DNA of 64,000 nt from Blastomonas ursincola (GCF_013607875.1 NZ_VDES01000001.1:124001-188000), one strand, 5' to 3'. Shown: positions 6,998 through 15,808, numbered from the stretch's first letter. Notes: generated by a model from the letters alone, not told the origin. Program-made: numbers and translations.

Positions 6998-7033
6998 GGG
7001 CCGCCGGACCTGTCCGCGCGGCCCGATTTTTTT
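6998..7033 (+). terminator. Rho-independent terminator just upstream of queC
   Basis: GGGCCGC...GCGGCCC stem extended by CGGA/TCCG with a small loop, followed by G, A and seven Ts. It ends 38 bases before the queC start. It could end the transcript of the exported-protein gene, end a short RNA that includes the GGTC-GTGA-GACC hairpin at 6981-6992, or be an attenuator for queC. Confidence 0.75.
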
Positions 7034-7071
7034 GAATTGCCCGCATCGCGGCGGCGCAATATGCGCGAGGC

Positions 7072-7755
7072 ATGACTGATCTGCGAAAAACCGCTGTCGT
7101 GCTGCTTTCCGGCGGCCTGGACTCCATGGTCTCTGCCGCCCGAGCGAAAGAGCAGGGCTTTGACGTCGCTGCGCTGACCATCGATTACAACCAGCGTCAT
7201 CGGGTGGAAATCGAGGCTGCGCGCACGATTGCGGCGCATATCGGCGCGGTGCGGCATATCGTGCTGCCACTCGACCTGCGCCAGTTCGGCGGATCGGCGC
7301 TCACCGACGATATCGACGTGCCAAAGACGGGCGTGGGCCAGGACATTCCGGTGACCTACGTGCCCGCGCGCAACCTCATCTTCCTGTCGCTGACGCTCGG
7401 CTGGGCCGAGGCGCTGGGCGCGCGCGACATCTTCATCGGGGTCAACGCGCTCGACTATTCGGGTTATCCCGATTGCCGTCCGGAGTTCATCCAGGGGTTC
7501 GAGCGGCTCGCGGACCTGGCCACCAAGGCGGGCGATCAGGGCGAGCCCTTCACCATCCATGCGCCGCTGCAATATCTGGGCAAGGCCGAGATCGCGGCCG
7601 AAGCGGTGCGGCTGGGTCTCGATCCGGCGATGAGCTGGTCGTGCTACGACCCGCTGCCCGATGGCCGCGCGTGCGGCTTGTGCGACAGTTGCCGCCTGCG
7701 CAAGCAGGGCTTTGCCGATGCCGGGCTGACTGACGGAACCGTGTACGCGGCTTGA
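7072..7755 (+). CDS. queC: QueC, 7-cyano-7-deazaguanine (preQ0) synthase
   Basis: QueC converts 7-carboxy-7-deazaguanine to preQ0 using ATP and ammonia, a step in making queuosine for tRNA. The 227-residue protein has the PP-loop LLSGGLDSM (about residues 12-20) and, near the C-terminus, the zinc motif CGLCDSC with an upstream partner cysteine (SWSCYDP). It also has YVPARN and GVNALDYSGYPDCRPEFI, which are highly conserved in the family. The ribosome site is GCGAGG just ahead of the ATG. A strong terminator lies directly upstream and a REP-like element directly downstream. Other que genes are not in the window. Confidence 0.95.
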   Translation: MTDLRKTAVVLLSGGLDSMVSAARAKEQGFDVAALTIDYNQRHRVEIEAARTIAAHIGAVRHIVLPLDLRQFGGSALTDDIDVPKTGVGQDIPVTYVPARNLIFLSLTLGWAEALGARDIFIGVNALDYSGYPDCRPEFIQGFERLADLATKAGDQGEPFTIHAPLQYLGKAEIAAEAVRLGLDPAMSWSCYDPLPDGRACGLCDSCRLRKQGFADAGLTDGTVYAA

Positions 7756-7758
7756 AGC

Positions 7759-7845
7759 ACCGTCATTCCCGCGCACGCGGGAATCCTGCTTTTGCGCAGT
7801 CGCTGAAACAGGGAGCGGGACCCCAGCCTGCGCGGGGGTGACGGC
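7759..7845. repeat. Composite intergenic REP-like element after queC
   Basis: Two hairpin units face each other. CGTCATTCCCGCGCACGCGG-GAATC contains the stem TTCCCGCG/CGCGGGAA, and GACCCCAGCCTGCGCGGGGG-TGACGG contains the stem CCCC...GGGG. The outer ends GTCA(T/C) and TGAC are mutually complementary. This is the typical layout of bacterial REP doublets. It sits between queC and the convergent lipoprotein gene. Confidence 0.65.
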
Positions 7846-7859
7846 AAAAAGCTGCTGAT

Positions 7860-8183
7860 TTACTCCGCGATCGAGCCTTCGAGCTCCGGTTCGGCAGGCC
7901 TGGGCGCCGGTGGCGCTGGCCTGGGTGTCTCGGCAGGCTCAGCTTCCGCATCCACCGCTGCCGGTGCGACCGGCGAGACAACACCCGGAACCGGTGGCAC
8001 ATCCGAAGGATCGGCGAGCGGCGCGTCATTGGGCAGCAGATCCAGATCGGGCAGCTCGTCGCTGATCGTACCTTCGGGCGTGCTGCCCTGCGCAACAGCC
8101 GTCTTGTCGGCCGCTTTCTGGTCGCAGGCCGTCAGCGCCAGCGCTGCCAGCACGATACCGATGATTGCAGGCTTCAGCGTCAT
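7860..8183 (-). CDS. Small proline/acid-rich lipoprotein
   Basis: 107 residues with a signal peptide ending in the lipobox LALTAC (acylated Cys at about 20). The mature chain is low-complexity, rich in Pro, Ala, Glu and Asp (for example [10 protein letters not shown]), and likely disordered. It would be anchored in the outer or inner membrane with an extended periplasmic tail. Its ATG overlaps the lipB stop by ATGA, so the two are probably translated together, though no functional link to lipoylation is evident. No domain is recognised. Confidence 0.8.
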   Translation of the reverse strand: MTLKPAIIGIVLAALALTACDQKAADKTAVAQGSTPEGTISDELPDLDLLPNDAPLADPSDVPPVPGVVSPVAPAAVDAEAEPAETPRPAPPAPRPAEPELEGSIAE

Positions 8184-8890
8184 TCCTTACCCCTTCCTTC
8201 GGCACCGCTTTGGCACGCGCCGCCCAGTCCTGCAAGGAACGCCTCTGTGTGGCGCGCGAGCGCGGCGTCGAGATCGGCCATCGAGGCATCGACGCCCAGA
8301 TCGGCCAGGCTGGTGACCGGATATTCGGCGATTCCGCACGGTACGATGCCGCCGAAATGCGCAAGATCCGGGTTCACGTTGACCGCAAAGCCATGCATTG
8401 TCACCCAGCGCCGCACGCGCACGCCGATCGCGCCGATCTTGGCTTCCTGCCCCAAGCGGTTGTCGGTCCAGATTCCTACGCGCCCCTCGGCCCGGCGCGC
8501 CGACACGCCCAGATCCGCCAGCGCCGCGATCACCCAGCCCTCGACCGCATGGACGAAACAGCGCACGTCCTTGCCGCGCTGGCGCAGATCAAGCAGCACA
8601 TAGCCGACGCGCTGGCCGGGCCCGTGATAGGTATAGCGACCACCACGCCCGGTATCGAAGACCGGGAATTGCCGGCTCAGCAGCTCGGCCGGATCGGCGC
8701 TGGTCCCCGCCGTGTAGAGCGGCGGATGCTCGAGCAGCCAGAGCAGCTCGCCCGCCTCGCGTCGTTCGATGGCGCTGTTGCGCGCCTCCATTGCCGCCAG
8801 TGCCTCGGGATAGGGCGTGAGGCCGGACGACACGCGCCATTCGGGGGCTGCGATCGCCCCGGTTTCGATATCGCTCAAGCCTGGTGCCAT
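8180..8890 (-). CDS. lipB: LipB, lipoyl(octanoyl) transferase
   Basis: LipB moves the octanoyl group from acyl carrier protein to lipoyl domains of 2-oxoacid dehydrogenases and GcvH. The product (about 236 residues) has the family motifs [40 protein letters not shown] and [19 protein letters not shown], then [17 protein letters not shown] containing the catalytic Cys, with the partner Lys in the EAKIGAIG segment. An upstream in-frame start (8926) would add 12 residues; the start at 8890 (MAPGLSD) looks more natural. lipA is not nearby. Confidence 0.93.
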   Translation of the reverse strand: MAPGLSDIETGAIAAPEWRVSSGLTPYPEALAAMEARNSAIERREAGELLWLLEHPPLYTAGTSADPAELLSRQFPVFDTGRGGRYTYHGPGQRVGYVLLDLRQRGKDVRCFVHAVEGWVIAALADLGVSARRAEGRVGIWTDNRLGQEAKIGAIGVRVRRWVTMHGFAVNVNPDLAHFGGIVPCGIAEYPVTSLADLGVDASMADLDAALARHTEAFLAGLGGACQSGAEGRGKE

Positions 8891-8971
8891 ATGTCCTGCC
8901 CATTGACGCGACGGATGGTGCGGCAAATGCCTTGCGCAGCACCCGTGCGGCGTTTAGCGCAGGCCTGTAAA

Positions 8972-9015
8972 GCATGATGACAAAAAGTGGGAACCGGTTT
9001 TTGTCCGACAATCAT
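8972..9015. repeat. Imperfect palindrome resembling rhizobial intergenic repeats
   Basis: CATGAT and ATCATG bound the element, with an inner block AAAAAGTGGGAACCGGTTTTT. From memory, the core AAAGTGGGAACCGGTTTT is a widespread dispersed repeat of Rhizobiales and other alphaproteobacteria. It lies in the divergent region between lipB and the next membrane-protein gene. Confidence 0.55.
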
Positions 9016-9032
9016 GCGACCAAGAATTTTAT

Positions 9033-9071
9033 GGATTGCGCTGACGTTTCAGCCAAATGTCAGCGCAATCC
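9033..9071 (+). promoter_or_regulatory. 13-bp perfect inverted repeat upstream of a membrane-protein gene
   Basis: GGATTGCGCTGAC (9033-9045) and its exact complement (9059-9071) are separated by 13 bases. The repeat ends 31 bases before the ATG at 9103. No T-run follows, so it is more likely an operator or a 5'-UTR hairpin than a terminator. Confidence 0.55.
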
Positions 9072-9102
9072 AGTCGCTTTAGCCAGTGAGGCCAATCCCG
9101 CC

Positions 9103-9864
9103 ATGACACGCAAACTCGATCTTTCCGGGTGCTGGAACGACGTGATGCAGCTTTTCCGCACGCATCGCGAACTGCTGCTCAGCGTGGCGGGCGTGTTCAT
9201 CCTGCTGCCCGGCCTGGCTTTTGCCATGTTCGTGCCGCCGCCGCAAAGCCCGCCCGATGCGGATCTGACGACGATCTATGCGAACATGCAAAGCTTCTAC
9301 CAGGGGAATTTCGGCTGGATCATCCTGATCGGGCTGTTGAACGGCTTTGCCACCATCGTCATGCTCGTGCTGATGCTCGATCCCAGTCGCCCCAGCGTCA
9401 GCGAGGCGATGCGGCGGGCATTTTCGATCATCTTGCCTTATTATGCGATGGGCGTGCTGAGCGGCGTGCTGACGTTTCTGGGCTCGCTGGCATTCATTCT
9501 GCCGGGCATCTACATCTTCGTGAAGCTGATCGTCGCAGGACCGGTGATGGTGGCCGAGCGCGCTCACACGATCATAGCGCCGATGCGCCGGTCCTGGGCG
9601 CTCACCAAGAACAATAGCGGGCGCATCCTGATCTTCCTGCTGGTCGTCGCGGTCACAGCATTCTTCGTCTATATCACCAGCGTAACGGTGTTCGGCATCG
9701 TCATCCGGCTGGCGCTCGACGGCGAAATTGCCGGAACGCTGGTTACCCTGGTCGACGCGGTGATCAGTATGCTGCTGACCGTGCTGATGGTGTGCGTCTA
9801 TGCCGGCATCTATCGCAAGCTCGCCGGCCCGGGTCCCGAGGATATTGCACGCGAATTTTCCTGA
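9103..9864 (+). CDS. Multi-pass membrane protein (glycerophosphodiesterase membrane-domain-like)
   Basis: 253 residues with about six hydrophobic segments (for example LLLSVAGVFILLPGLAFAMF, WIILIGLLNGFATIVMLVLM, FLGSLAFILPGIYIFVKLIV, RILIFLLVVAVTAFFVYI). The segment LPGIYIFVKLIVAGPVMVAE followed by RRSWALTKNN is typical of bacterial proteins annotated with the glycerophosphoryl diester phosphodiesterase membrane domain, which lack the catalytic domain. The function is unknown. A related but diverged protein is encoded at 18866-19708. The start at 9103 is preferred to upstream in-frame codons, which lie within the palindromes. Confidence 0.8.
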   Translation: MTRKLDLSGCWNDVMQLFRTHRELLLSVAGVFILLPGLAFAMFVPPPQSPPDADLTTIYANMQSFYQGNFGWIILIGLLNGFATIVMLVLMLDPSRPSVSEAMRRAFSIILPYYAMGVLSGVLTFLGSLAFILPGIYIFVKLIVAGPVMVAERAHTIIAPMRRSWALTKNNSGRILIFLLVVAVTAFFVYITSVTVFGIVIRLALDGEIAGTLVTLVDAVISMLLTVLMVCVYAGIYRKLAGPGPEDIAREFS

Positions 9865-9928
9865 CCGGGTGGAAACTCGGCACATGCTCCCTAAGTTGCC
9901 GCCATCACGATCAAAAGGGTTTTTCGAC

Positions 9929-10498
9929 ATGCGCGCATTTGCACTCTCGCTTTCCGCCCTCGCTCTCGCCGCTGGCCCGGTCGCCCTGCTGGCCGAAGCC
10001 CCTGCCCTGGCCGCGGATGCAGGCAAGATCGCCATCGGCGGCAAGGCCCCGATGTTCACAACCACCGGTGCCAAGGCGGGCAAGGCCTACAAGCTGAGCC
10101 TCGCCAGCGAGCTGAAAAAGGGCCCGGTTGTCCTGTATTTCTTTCCTAAGGCGTTCACCAGCGGCTGCACCGCCGAAGCGCATGAGTTCGCAACCCGCAT
10201 GGACGATTTCAGGAAGGCGGGCGCAACCGTGATCGGCCTGTCGGCGGATGGCATCGAAGAGCTCAAGAAATTCTCGACCGAGGCCTGTCAGAGCAAGTTC
10301 ACCGTCGCCCAAGCCACGCCCGCGATGATCCAGGCCTATGGCGTCGGTCTTGCCGGGCGTCCGAACATGACCGGACGCACCAGCATGGTCGTTGCTCCCA
10401 ACGGCCGCGTGACCTTCGTCCACGACGACATGGACTATCGCGATCATGTCAAGCTGACGCTCGGCGCAGTCCAGTCGATGGCCAAGAAAAAGGGCTGA
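9929..10498 (+). CDS. Exported Bcp/AhpC-type peroxiredoxin
   Basis: 189 residues with a cleavable signal peptide (hydrophobic about 4-22, cleavage near ALAAD), then a thioredoxin-fold peroxiredoxin domain. The motif FFPKAFTSGCTAEA contains the peroxidatic Cys (about residue 80). There is no cysteine at the +5 position used in typical two-Cys Bcp; another cysteine lies at about 120 (STEACQSKF) and may resolve the sulfenic acid. It would reduce peroxides in the periplasm, where the reductant is unknown. The ATG at 9929 gives a proper signal peptide; longer in-frame versions do not. Confidence 0.87.
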   Translation: MRAFALSLSALALAAGPVALLAEAPALAADAGKIAIGGKAPMFTTTGAKAGKAYKLSLASELKKGPVVLYFFPKAFTSGCTAEAHEFATRMDDFRKAGATVIGLSADGIEELKKFSTEACQSKFTVAQATPAMIQAYGVGLAGRPNMTGRTSMVVAPNGRVTFVHDDMDYRDHVKLTLGAVQSMAKKKG

Positions 10499-10543
10499 TA
10501 TTCGTGCGTGACCGGCGGGGGTTGGCGCGCTAGCGTTCCCCCC

Positions 10544-12073
10544 ATGAGTTGGCAGGAAGAGATCGACGAGCTTGCCCGGCGCCGTGCGCTGGCCGAGAAA
10601 ATGGGCGGGGAAGACAAGGTCGCGCGGCAGCACGCGCGCGGCAAGATGGATGCGCGCGCGCGGATAGACGCGCTGCTCGATCCGGGCAGTTTTCGCGAGA
10701 TCGGCAAGATCGCCGGGCGCGGCAGTTACGACGAAAATGGCGACCTGATCGACCTTGCCCCTTCCAATTTCATCTTCGGGCGCGGCGATATCGATGGCCG
10801 CGCGATTGTCGCCAGCGCCGACGACTTTACCGTGCGCGGCGGAGCTGCCGATGCGGCGCTGCACCGCAAGTTCGTCCAGTGCGAGGCCATGGCGCACGAA
10901 CTGCGCCTGCCGCTGGTGCGCATGATCGACGGCACCGGCGGCGGCGGATCGGTCAAGACGCTCGAGACCATGGGTTACACCTATGTGCCGATGGTGCCGG
11001 GTTGGGAGCATATCGTCACCAATCTGGAAACGGTGCCGGTGGTCGCACTGGCGCTCGGCCCGACCGCTGGCTTGGGCGCGGCGCGGACGGTAGCCAGCCA
11101 TTATTCGGTGATGGTCAAGGGTCTGTCCCAGCTCTTCGCCGCTGGTCCGGCGGTCGCTGCCGCGATCGGCGAGACGGTCGACAAGGAGCAGCTGGGCGGC
11201 ACGGAGATCCATTGCCGCAACGGCGTGGTCGACGAGGAGGTGGCGAACGAGGCCGAAGCCTTTGCCGTCGCGCGGCGTTTCCTCAGCTATCTTCCTTCCT
11301 CGATCGACCGCCTGGCAGCGCGCATGCCGTGCGCCGATCCGGTCGATCGGCGCGAAGAGGCGCTGCTCTCCGCCGTTCCACGCGATCCGGGCCAGGTCTA
11401 TGCGATGCGCCGCGTGCTGGCGCAGGTGTTCGACCACGGCAGCGTGTTCGAAATGGGCCGCCGCTGGGGCCGCGCGGTCATCACCGCGTTTGCGCGCCTC
11501 AATGGCTGGCCGGTCGCGGTGCTGGCAAGCGATCCCAGCTATCTGGGCGGTTCCTGGGAGGCCAGGACCAGCGAAAAGGCCGAACGTTTCGTCAAGCTGG
11601 CCGATCAGTTCCGCCTGCCGATCGTCCATCTGGTCGACAATCCCGGCTTCATGATCGGTGCCGATGCCGAGCGCGCGGGGACGATCCGTTATGGCGTCAA
11701 CGCGATGAACGCCATTTATCGTGCGCGGGTGCCGCTCGCCTCGGTCATCGTCCGCCGTGCCTATGGCATCGCGGGTTCGGCCATGTCGAATGCCGAACGC
11801 TTCCAGTATCGCTTTGCCTGGCCCAGCGGCGACTGGGGATCGCTGCCGATCGAGGGCGGGGTCGAGGTCGCCTACAAGTCCGAGCTTGAAGCGAGCGCCG
11901 ATCCGCAGGCGCATCTTGCGGCGATCCGCGCCCGGCTCAACAAGGTGCGCAGCCCGTTCCGCAGCGCCGAGCATTTTTCTATTGAGGATATCATTGATCC
12001 GCGCGACACGCGGCCGTTATTGTGCGAGTTCGCGGACCTTGCCTGGGCAAGACTCTCGGCGGGTCGGGCATAG
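10544..12073 (+). CDS. Acyl-CoA carboxylase, carboxyltransferase (beta) subunit
   Basis: 509 residues of the PccB/AccD5-type carboxyltransferase family, which transfers CO2 from carboxybiotin to an acyl-CoA (propionyl-, methylcrotonyl-, geranyl- or similar). Two crotonase-like halves are visible. The N-terminal half has ARGKMDARARIDALLDPGSF and RMIDGTGGGGSVKT. The C-terminal half has LASDPSYLGGSWEA, LVDNPGFMIGADAE and RRAYGIAGSAM. The biotin carboxylase/carrier subunit is not adjacent, so the substrate cannot be read from context. The start MSWQEEIDELARRRAL is chosen over a position 12 codons upstream. Confidence 0.88.
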   Translation: MSWQEEIDELARRRALAEKMGGEDKVARQHARGKMDARARIDALLDPGSFREIGKIAGRGSYDENGDLIDLAPSNFIFGRGDIDGRAIVASADDFTVRGGAADAALHRKFVQCEAMAHELRLPLVRMIDGTGGGGSVKTLETMGYTYVPMVPGWEHIVTNLETVPVVALALGPTAGLGAARTVASHYSVMVKGLSQLFAAGPAVAAAIGETVDKEQLGGTEIHCRNGVVDEEVANEAEAFAVARRFLSYLPSSIDRLAARMPCADPVDRREEALLSAVPRDPGQVYAMRRVLAQVFDHGSVFEMGRRWGRAVITAFARLNGWPVAVLASDPSYLGGSWEARTSEKAERFVKLADQFRLPIVHLVDNPGFMIGADAERAGTIRYGVNAMNAIYRARVPLASVIVRRAYGIAGSAMSNAERFQYRFAWPSGDWGSLPIEGGVEVAYKSELEASADPQAHLAAIRARLNKVRSPFRSAEHFSIEDIIDPRDTRPLLCEFADLAWARLSAGRA

Positions 12074-12182
12074 CCCCCAGGCTTTGCGATATGCTTAACG
12101 CGGCGCATGCCAGTTTCTTCAAGCCCGCCTTAACGCCGGCCATGGCATCTTCAGCCTGAAAAACTATCAGGACCCCCGTGCC

Positions 12183-12518
12183 ATGATCAACAATTCAGAC
12201 CCCCCAGGCTCGCCGACGATGCGAACGGTCTACATCCGTCCGAACTATCAGGCGAATGATGTCGCGCCGCGCAACACCGACCCTGCCCCCGCACGGCCGG
12301 TGAACGACGGCGTCATCAATCTGATCAACCGCCCCACCGCGCCCAGCGGCGCGATGGAGAGCCTTGCCAAGGCCGCAGCGGCTGCCGAGCTCCCGCAAAA
12401 GCTTGACGATTTCGCACGTCAGGTCGCCAAGTCGATGCTGGGTGATCCCGAACAGGCGATGCGGACCTTGCGCCCGCCCACGGCAGAGCAGGTCACCGGG
12501 CTGCTTGGCGCCGCCTGA
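12183..12518 (+). CDS. Small soluble protein of unknown function
   Basis: 111 residues, no signal peptide or membrane segment. The N-terminal half is proline- and asparagine-rich and likely disordered (NTDPAPARPVNDGVINLINR). The C-terminal half looks helical (LDDFARQVAKSMLGDPEQAM) and ends in a short Ala-rich tail. Third-position GC fits the neighbours, supporting a real gene. I do not recognise a family. It is convergent with the RDD-family gene that follows after 13 bases. Confidence 0.6.
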   Translation: MINNSDPPGSPTMRTVYIRPNYQANDVAPRNTDPAPARPVNDGVINLINRPTAPSGAMESLAKAAAAAELPQKLDDFARQVAKSMLGDPEQAMRTLRPPTAEQVTGLLGAA

Positions 12519-12531
12519 CGCCCGCACTGCA

Positions 12532-13458
12532 TCAGCTGTTCTTGTCCGCGCGCCTTCGGCCGAAACGCATGCCGCGTTCCAGCCGGGCGCGCAATTGCGT
12601 GTAATAGGCCTCCAGAAAAGCGCGCTCGTCGCCTATCGGCCGGGTCCAGCCGATCTTGCCGCAAATCGTCGCCGCAACCGCCTGCATCGACTCGGCATTG
12701 GCCGTCCGCAGCACCTGCTCCAGCGTCTGCAGCTCATATTCGCCATAAACCGCAAGCTCGGCTTCGGTGAACCGATAGCGATCAGAAGGTAGCGCTGCGA
12801 TCAGGTCATTTTCGGGCACCCCTGTCGCCACCAGCCCCGCCAGCTGCGCCTTTGGCGCCTGCACCACCCAGGTTCCCGCGATCAGGTCGCCGCAGCGCAG
12901 CCGATCCTTGTTGAGCAGCGGGAACAGCGCGAAACTGCCGACCCAGAACAGCCCCGCCCAGGCCGCGAACTCGCTAAGCGAGCCCTGAATTCCGCTCGAC
13001 GTCATGAACATCACCGGCAGGAACAGCTCGATATCGCGGAGCAGGTTGCGCGCGATCACCGCCTCTGCCGTCAGCCGCCCGCCATCGCGCACAGCGACGC
13101 GAATGCCCAGTGCGCGCTTGCCCCAGGTCGCCGCGCGCTGGCCCAGTTCGAAATACAGGAAATAGGCGTTGCGCGCCAAAAACGTGCCGATGATGAACAG
13201 CACCACGAGAAAACCGCCGATGCTGTCGGGTATGGATGGCAGATTGGCGCGTTCGAACATCCAGACAGTCAGCACCAGTGCCAGGATGAAGGCGATATAC
13301 ATCCCGAACAGAGCGGCCAGATCGATCAACAGCGCCCCCGCACGCGCGCTCGCCGATGCCACCTGGACATCGAGCGCGACGCCCTCGGGCGTGATCAGGG
13401 TGCGCTGAAGCCTCGCATCCCTGCCCCGCGTCCGGCCCAGATCGGCAGCGCGCACCAT
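12532..13458 (-). CDS. RDD family membrane protein
   Basis: About 308 residues. An RDD domain occupies the first two thirds: the Arg-Asp pair region ASARAGALLIDLAALF, several membrane helices, WGKRALGIRVAVRDGGRLT, and NKDRLRCGDLIAGTWVV. A soluble C-terminal tail follows. RDD proteins are often transporters or accessory membrane proteins. The ATG at 13458 overlaps the upstream SpoIIM-type stop by one base (TGATG), which fixes the start better than 13500. It is the last gene of the DUF4129-DUF4350-MoxR-DUF58-SpoIIM-RDD operon. Confidence 0.85.
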   Translation of the reverse strand: MVRAADLGRTRGRDARLQRTLITPEGVALDVQVASASARAGALLIDLAALFGMYIAFILALVLTVWMFERANLPSIPDSIGGFLVVLFIIGTFLARNAYFLYFELGQRAATWGKRALGIRVAVRDGGRLTAEAVIARNLLRDIELFLPVMFMTSSGIQGSLSEFAAWAGLFWVGSFALFPLLNKDRLRCGDLIAGTWVVQAPKAQLAGLVATGVPENDLIAALPSDRYRFTEAELAVYGEYELQTLEQVLRTANAESMQAVAATICGKIGWTRPIGDERAFLEAYYTQLRARLERGMRFGRRRADKNS

Positions 13459-14489
13459 CAGGACCGCCTCGGGCGGAATGCGAAGAAATAGGCGAGCCAC
13501 AGCGCCAGGATACCATAGCCGATGGCATAGCGGATTGCCGTCGACTGGATCAGCTGGCGGCCAAAGCCCTCGAGCAAACCGGCGCAGATCAGCATCACCA
13601 CGACACCCGCCATGACTTGCGCAGCAGTACGCCCCGCCTGGCTGAGCGCCGCCATATGGCTGCGCTGCCCGGGAAATCCGAGAGCACGGCCGATATGCAG
13701 CCCCGCCGCCCCGGCGAGCAGGATCGCCAGCAATTCGGTCGTGCCATGGATCGACAGCCAGCCGATGAACTCGACCGCAAGCCCGCGCGAGGCGAACAGC
13801 CAGACCATCGCGCCGAGCCCGACCATGTTGTAGACGAGCAAGAGGATCGACGGCACGCCGAACGCGAACCCTAGCGCGAAGGCCATGATGGCCACCTGCG
13901 CGTTATTGCTGAACAGATAGGCGGCAAACACCCCCAGGCCATCGCCATCGGTCTCACCGAACAGCGTGCTCAGCAGCGCCTCGCGCGATGCTCCAGGCAC
14001 GCGGACATCGCTGAACTGTGCCGGGACAAGCCGGAAATACCAGTCGGTATCGGCATCGACGAGGAAGAAGCCGAGCACGGCACCTGCCACCATCGCTGCC
14101 AGTGCAACCAGCAGGTCTGGCCAGATGGCTCGCACAGCGCGGCTGAGCCCACCACCGAAGAAGCTGCGGCACCAACCGCCAAGGCTGGTGCGGGTGCCAT
14201 AGACCATGAAATAGGCACGCAGCGTCAGCGATTCGAGATAGGCGATCAGCCCGGCGTCGAGCGAGCTTTCGCGCGCGATCGACAGGCTGGACAGCAGGTT
14301 GCGGTAGAGCACTGGCAGCGCCAGGACGTCGTCGTCGGACAGCTTGCGGAGCTTGCCCTTTTCCATCGCCGTGACCATCGCATCGAGCCTCTGCCAGTCG
14401 CCCTCGCGTTCCAGCCGGAAGCGGTCGCTGCGCAGCACGGCGGCGGCCACCGCCTGTTCGCCGGAGGACTGCAATACCGCCTCGCTCAT
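13458..14489 (-). CDS. SpoIIM-family (stage II sporulation protein M-like) membrane protein
   Basis: 343 residues. A soluble N-terminal region (about 1-105; RLDAMVTAMEKGKLRKLSDD, LYRNLLSSLSIARESSLD) is followed by about six membrane helices with SIHGTTELLAILLAGAAGLH, the conserved HGxxE motif of the SpoIIM/DUF95 family. In non-sporulating bacteria this family is found with MoxR ATPases and DUF58 proteins, as here, and its biochemical role is not known. It overlaps DUF58 upstream by ATGA and RDD downstream by one base. Confidence 0.87.
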   Translation of the reverse strand: MSEAVLQSSGEQAVAAAVLRSDRFRLEREGDWQRLDAMVTAMEKGKLRKLSDDDVLALPVLYRNLLSSLSIARESSLDAGLIAYLESLTLRAYFMVYGTRTSLGGWCRSFFGGGLSRAVRAIWPDLLVALAAMVAGAVLGFFLVDADTDWYFRLVPAQFSDVRVPGASREALLSTLFGETDGDGLGVFAAYLFSNNAQVAIMAFALGFAFGVPSILLLVYNMVGLGAMVWLFASRGLAVEFIGWLSIHGTTELLAILLAGAAGLHIGRALGFPGQRSHMAALSQAGRTAAQVMAGVVVMLICAGLLEGFGRQLIQSTAIRYAIGYGILALWLAYFFAFRPRRS

Positions 14490-15804
14490 AGCTGCCCCCG
14501 GCGCTTGATCTTGAGATAGGCGTTCATCAGCCGCGTACCGATCTCGTCATGCCGCCCCTCGATCACCTCGATGCCCATGTGCCGCAGCCGCGTGATGACC
14601 AGGCGCCGCTGCGCCAACAGGCTGGCGGCGGCGACGCTCTCACCCACCTTCTCGCTGGTCGCGGGAGCCTGATCGACGATCGAAAGCAGCTCCTCGTCCT
14701 CCATCGCGACGAACAGCAGCAGGTGCCGGTCGATCAGCCGCCCGACCGATTCGAGCATCAGTTCCGCGCTGGTCGGATCGGTGAAATCGGTGAACACCAC
14801 GATCAGCGAGCGCCGCTGCAGTTGCGCGGCCAGGGTCGAGAGCGCCAGCGTGTAGTTGCTCTCCTCGAAGCGATAATCGATCCCCGCCGCCTCGGACTGG
14901 AGCCGGAAGAAATTGCGGCTGCCCGAAACGAAGGGTGTGGCGCGCTCGGGCCGCGCGGCGAAGGAAAACAACCGCACCTGATCGCCCGCTTTCAATGCGA
15001 CATAGCTGGTCAGCAGCGCCGCCGAAACCGCGCGGTCGATGCGTGGCAGGCCCGCAACCGGCTCGCACATGTCCGACCCGCTATCGAGCGCAAAGACGAT
15101 CTGGTTGTTACGCTCGGTATCATATTCGCGCGCCAGCAGCTTGGAATGGCGCGCCGAGCTCTTCCAGTCGATCGTGCGGCGATCGAAGCCGGGCTGATAT
15201 TCGACCAGCGCCTCGAACTCGCTGCCCTCGCCGCGGATCTGGCGCCCCAGGATGCCGTAGATCGCCTCCTTGATGAAAACTTGCAAAGCCGGCGCGCGCA
15301 CCGCCGCGATGTTGGGCAGGATGGCGATGCTCTCGCCGCTCTGCCGCATGTCCTGCCGCCAGCCAAGGCCCAGCGGCCCTTGCCAGCGCAGCCACAGCCG
15401 CTCGATCTCCAGCGCGCCGCGACGCACCGGCGACAGTGCGAATTCGCCGCGCAGAGCAGCCTCCGGACCCGATCTTTGCAAACTTGCAACGCTCCTGCCG
15501 ACCGGAACGATGCGGCTTGTGACCGCCAGGCTCGCCTCGGCGCGCGCGATCGGCACCTGCGCGGCCAGCTCCGCTTCGATCGCGATGCGCACATCGCTAC
15601 CCAGTTCGCTGCTCGCCGGCACGATCAGTTCCACATGCCGTGCCTTGCCCGCGATCAGCGCATCGAGCAGCGCGAGCAGCAGCACCGCGCCCGACCAGGC
15701 CGGGCCGAGCGCCCACAACCCGGGCGCGAACGCCGCCAGCAGAATCGCCAGCGGCGCCCCGCCCGCGATCAGCAGGCCCGCGCGCAGGGTGGGATAGGCT
15801 CCGA

Positions 15805-15808
<4 letters not shown>
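14486..15808 (-). CDS. DUF58 / von Willebrand A-like protein
   Basis: 440 residues. Two N-terminal hydrophobic segments come first, then a beta-rich region and the DUF58 core [20 protein letters not shown] followed by [13 protein letters not shown] vWA-like domain follows with the metal-site motif FALDSGSDM and a later [11 protein letters not shown]. It is the standard partner of MoxR ATPases, thought to recruit or be remodelled by them. The start overlaps the MoxR stop by ATGA. It lies third from the end of the six-gene operon. Confidence 0.88.

Noticed and set aside
9911-11974. A minus-strand open frame of about 687 codons opposite the peroxiredoxin and carboxyltransferase genes
   Set aside because: Both sense genes have full catalytic motifs; the antisense product is His/Arg-rich with no family signature.
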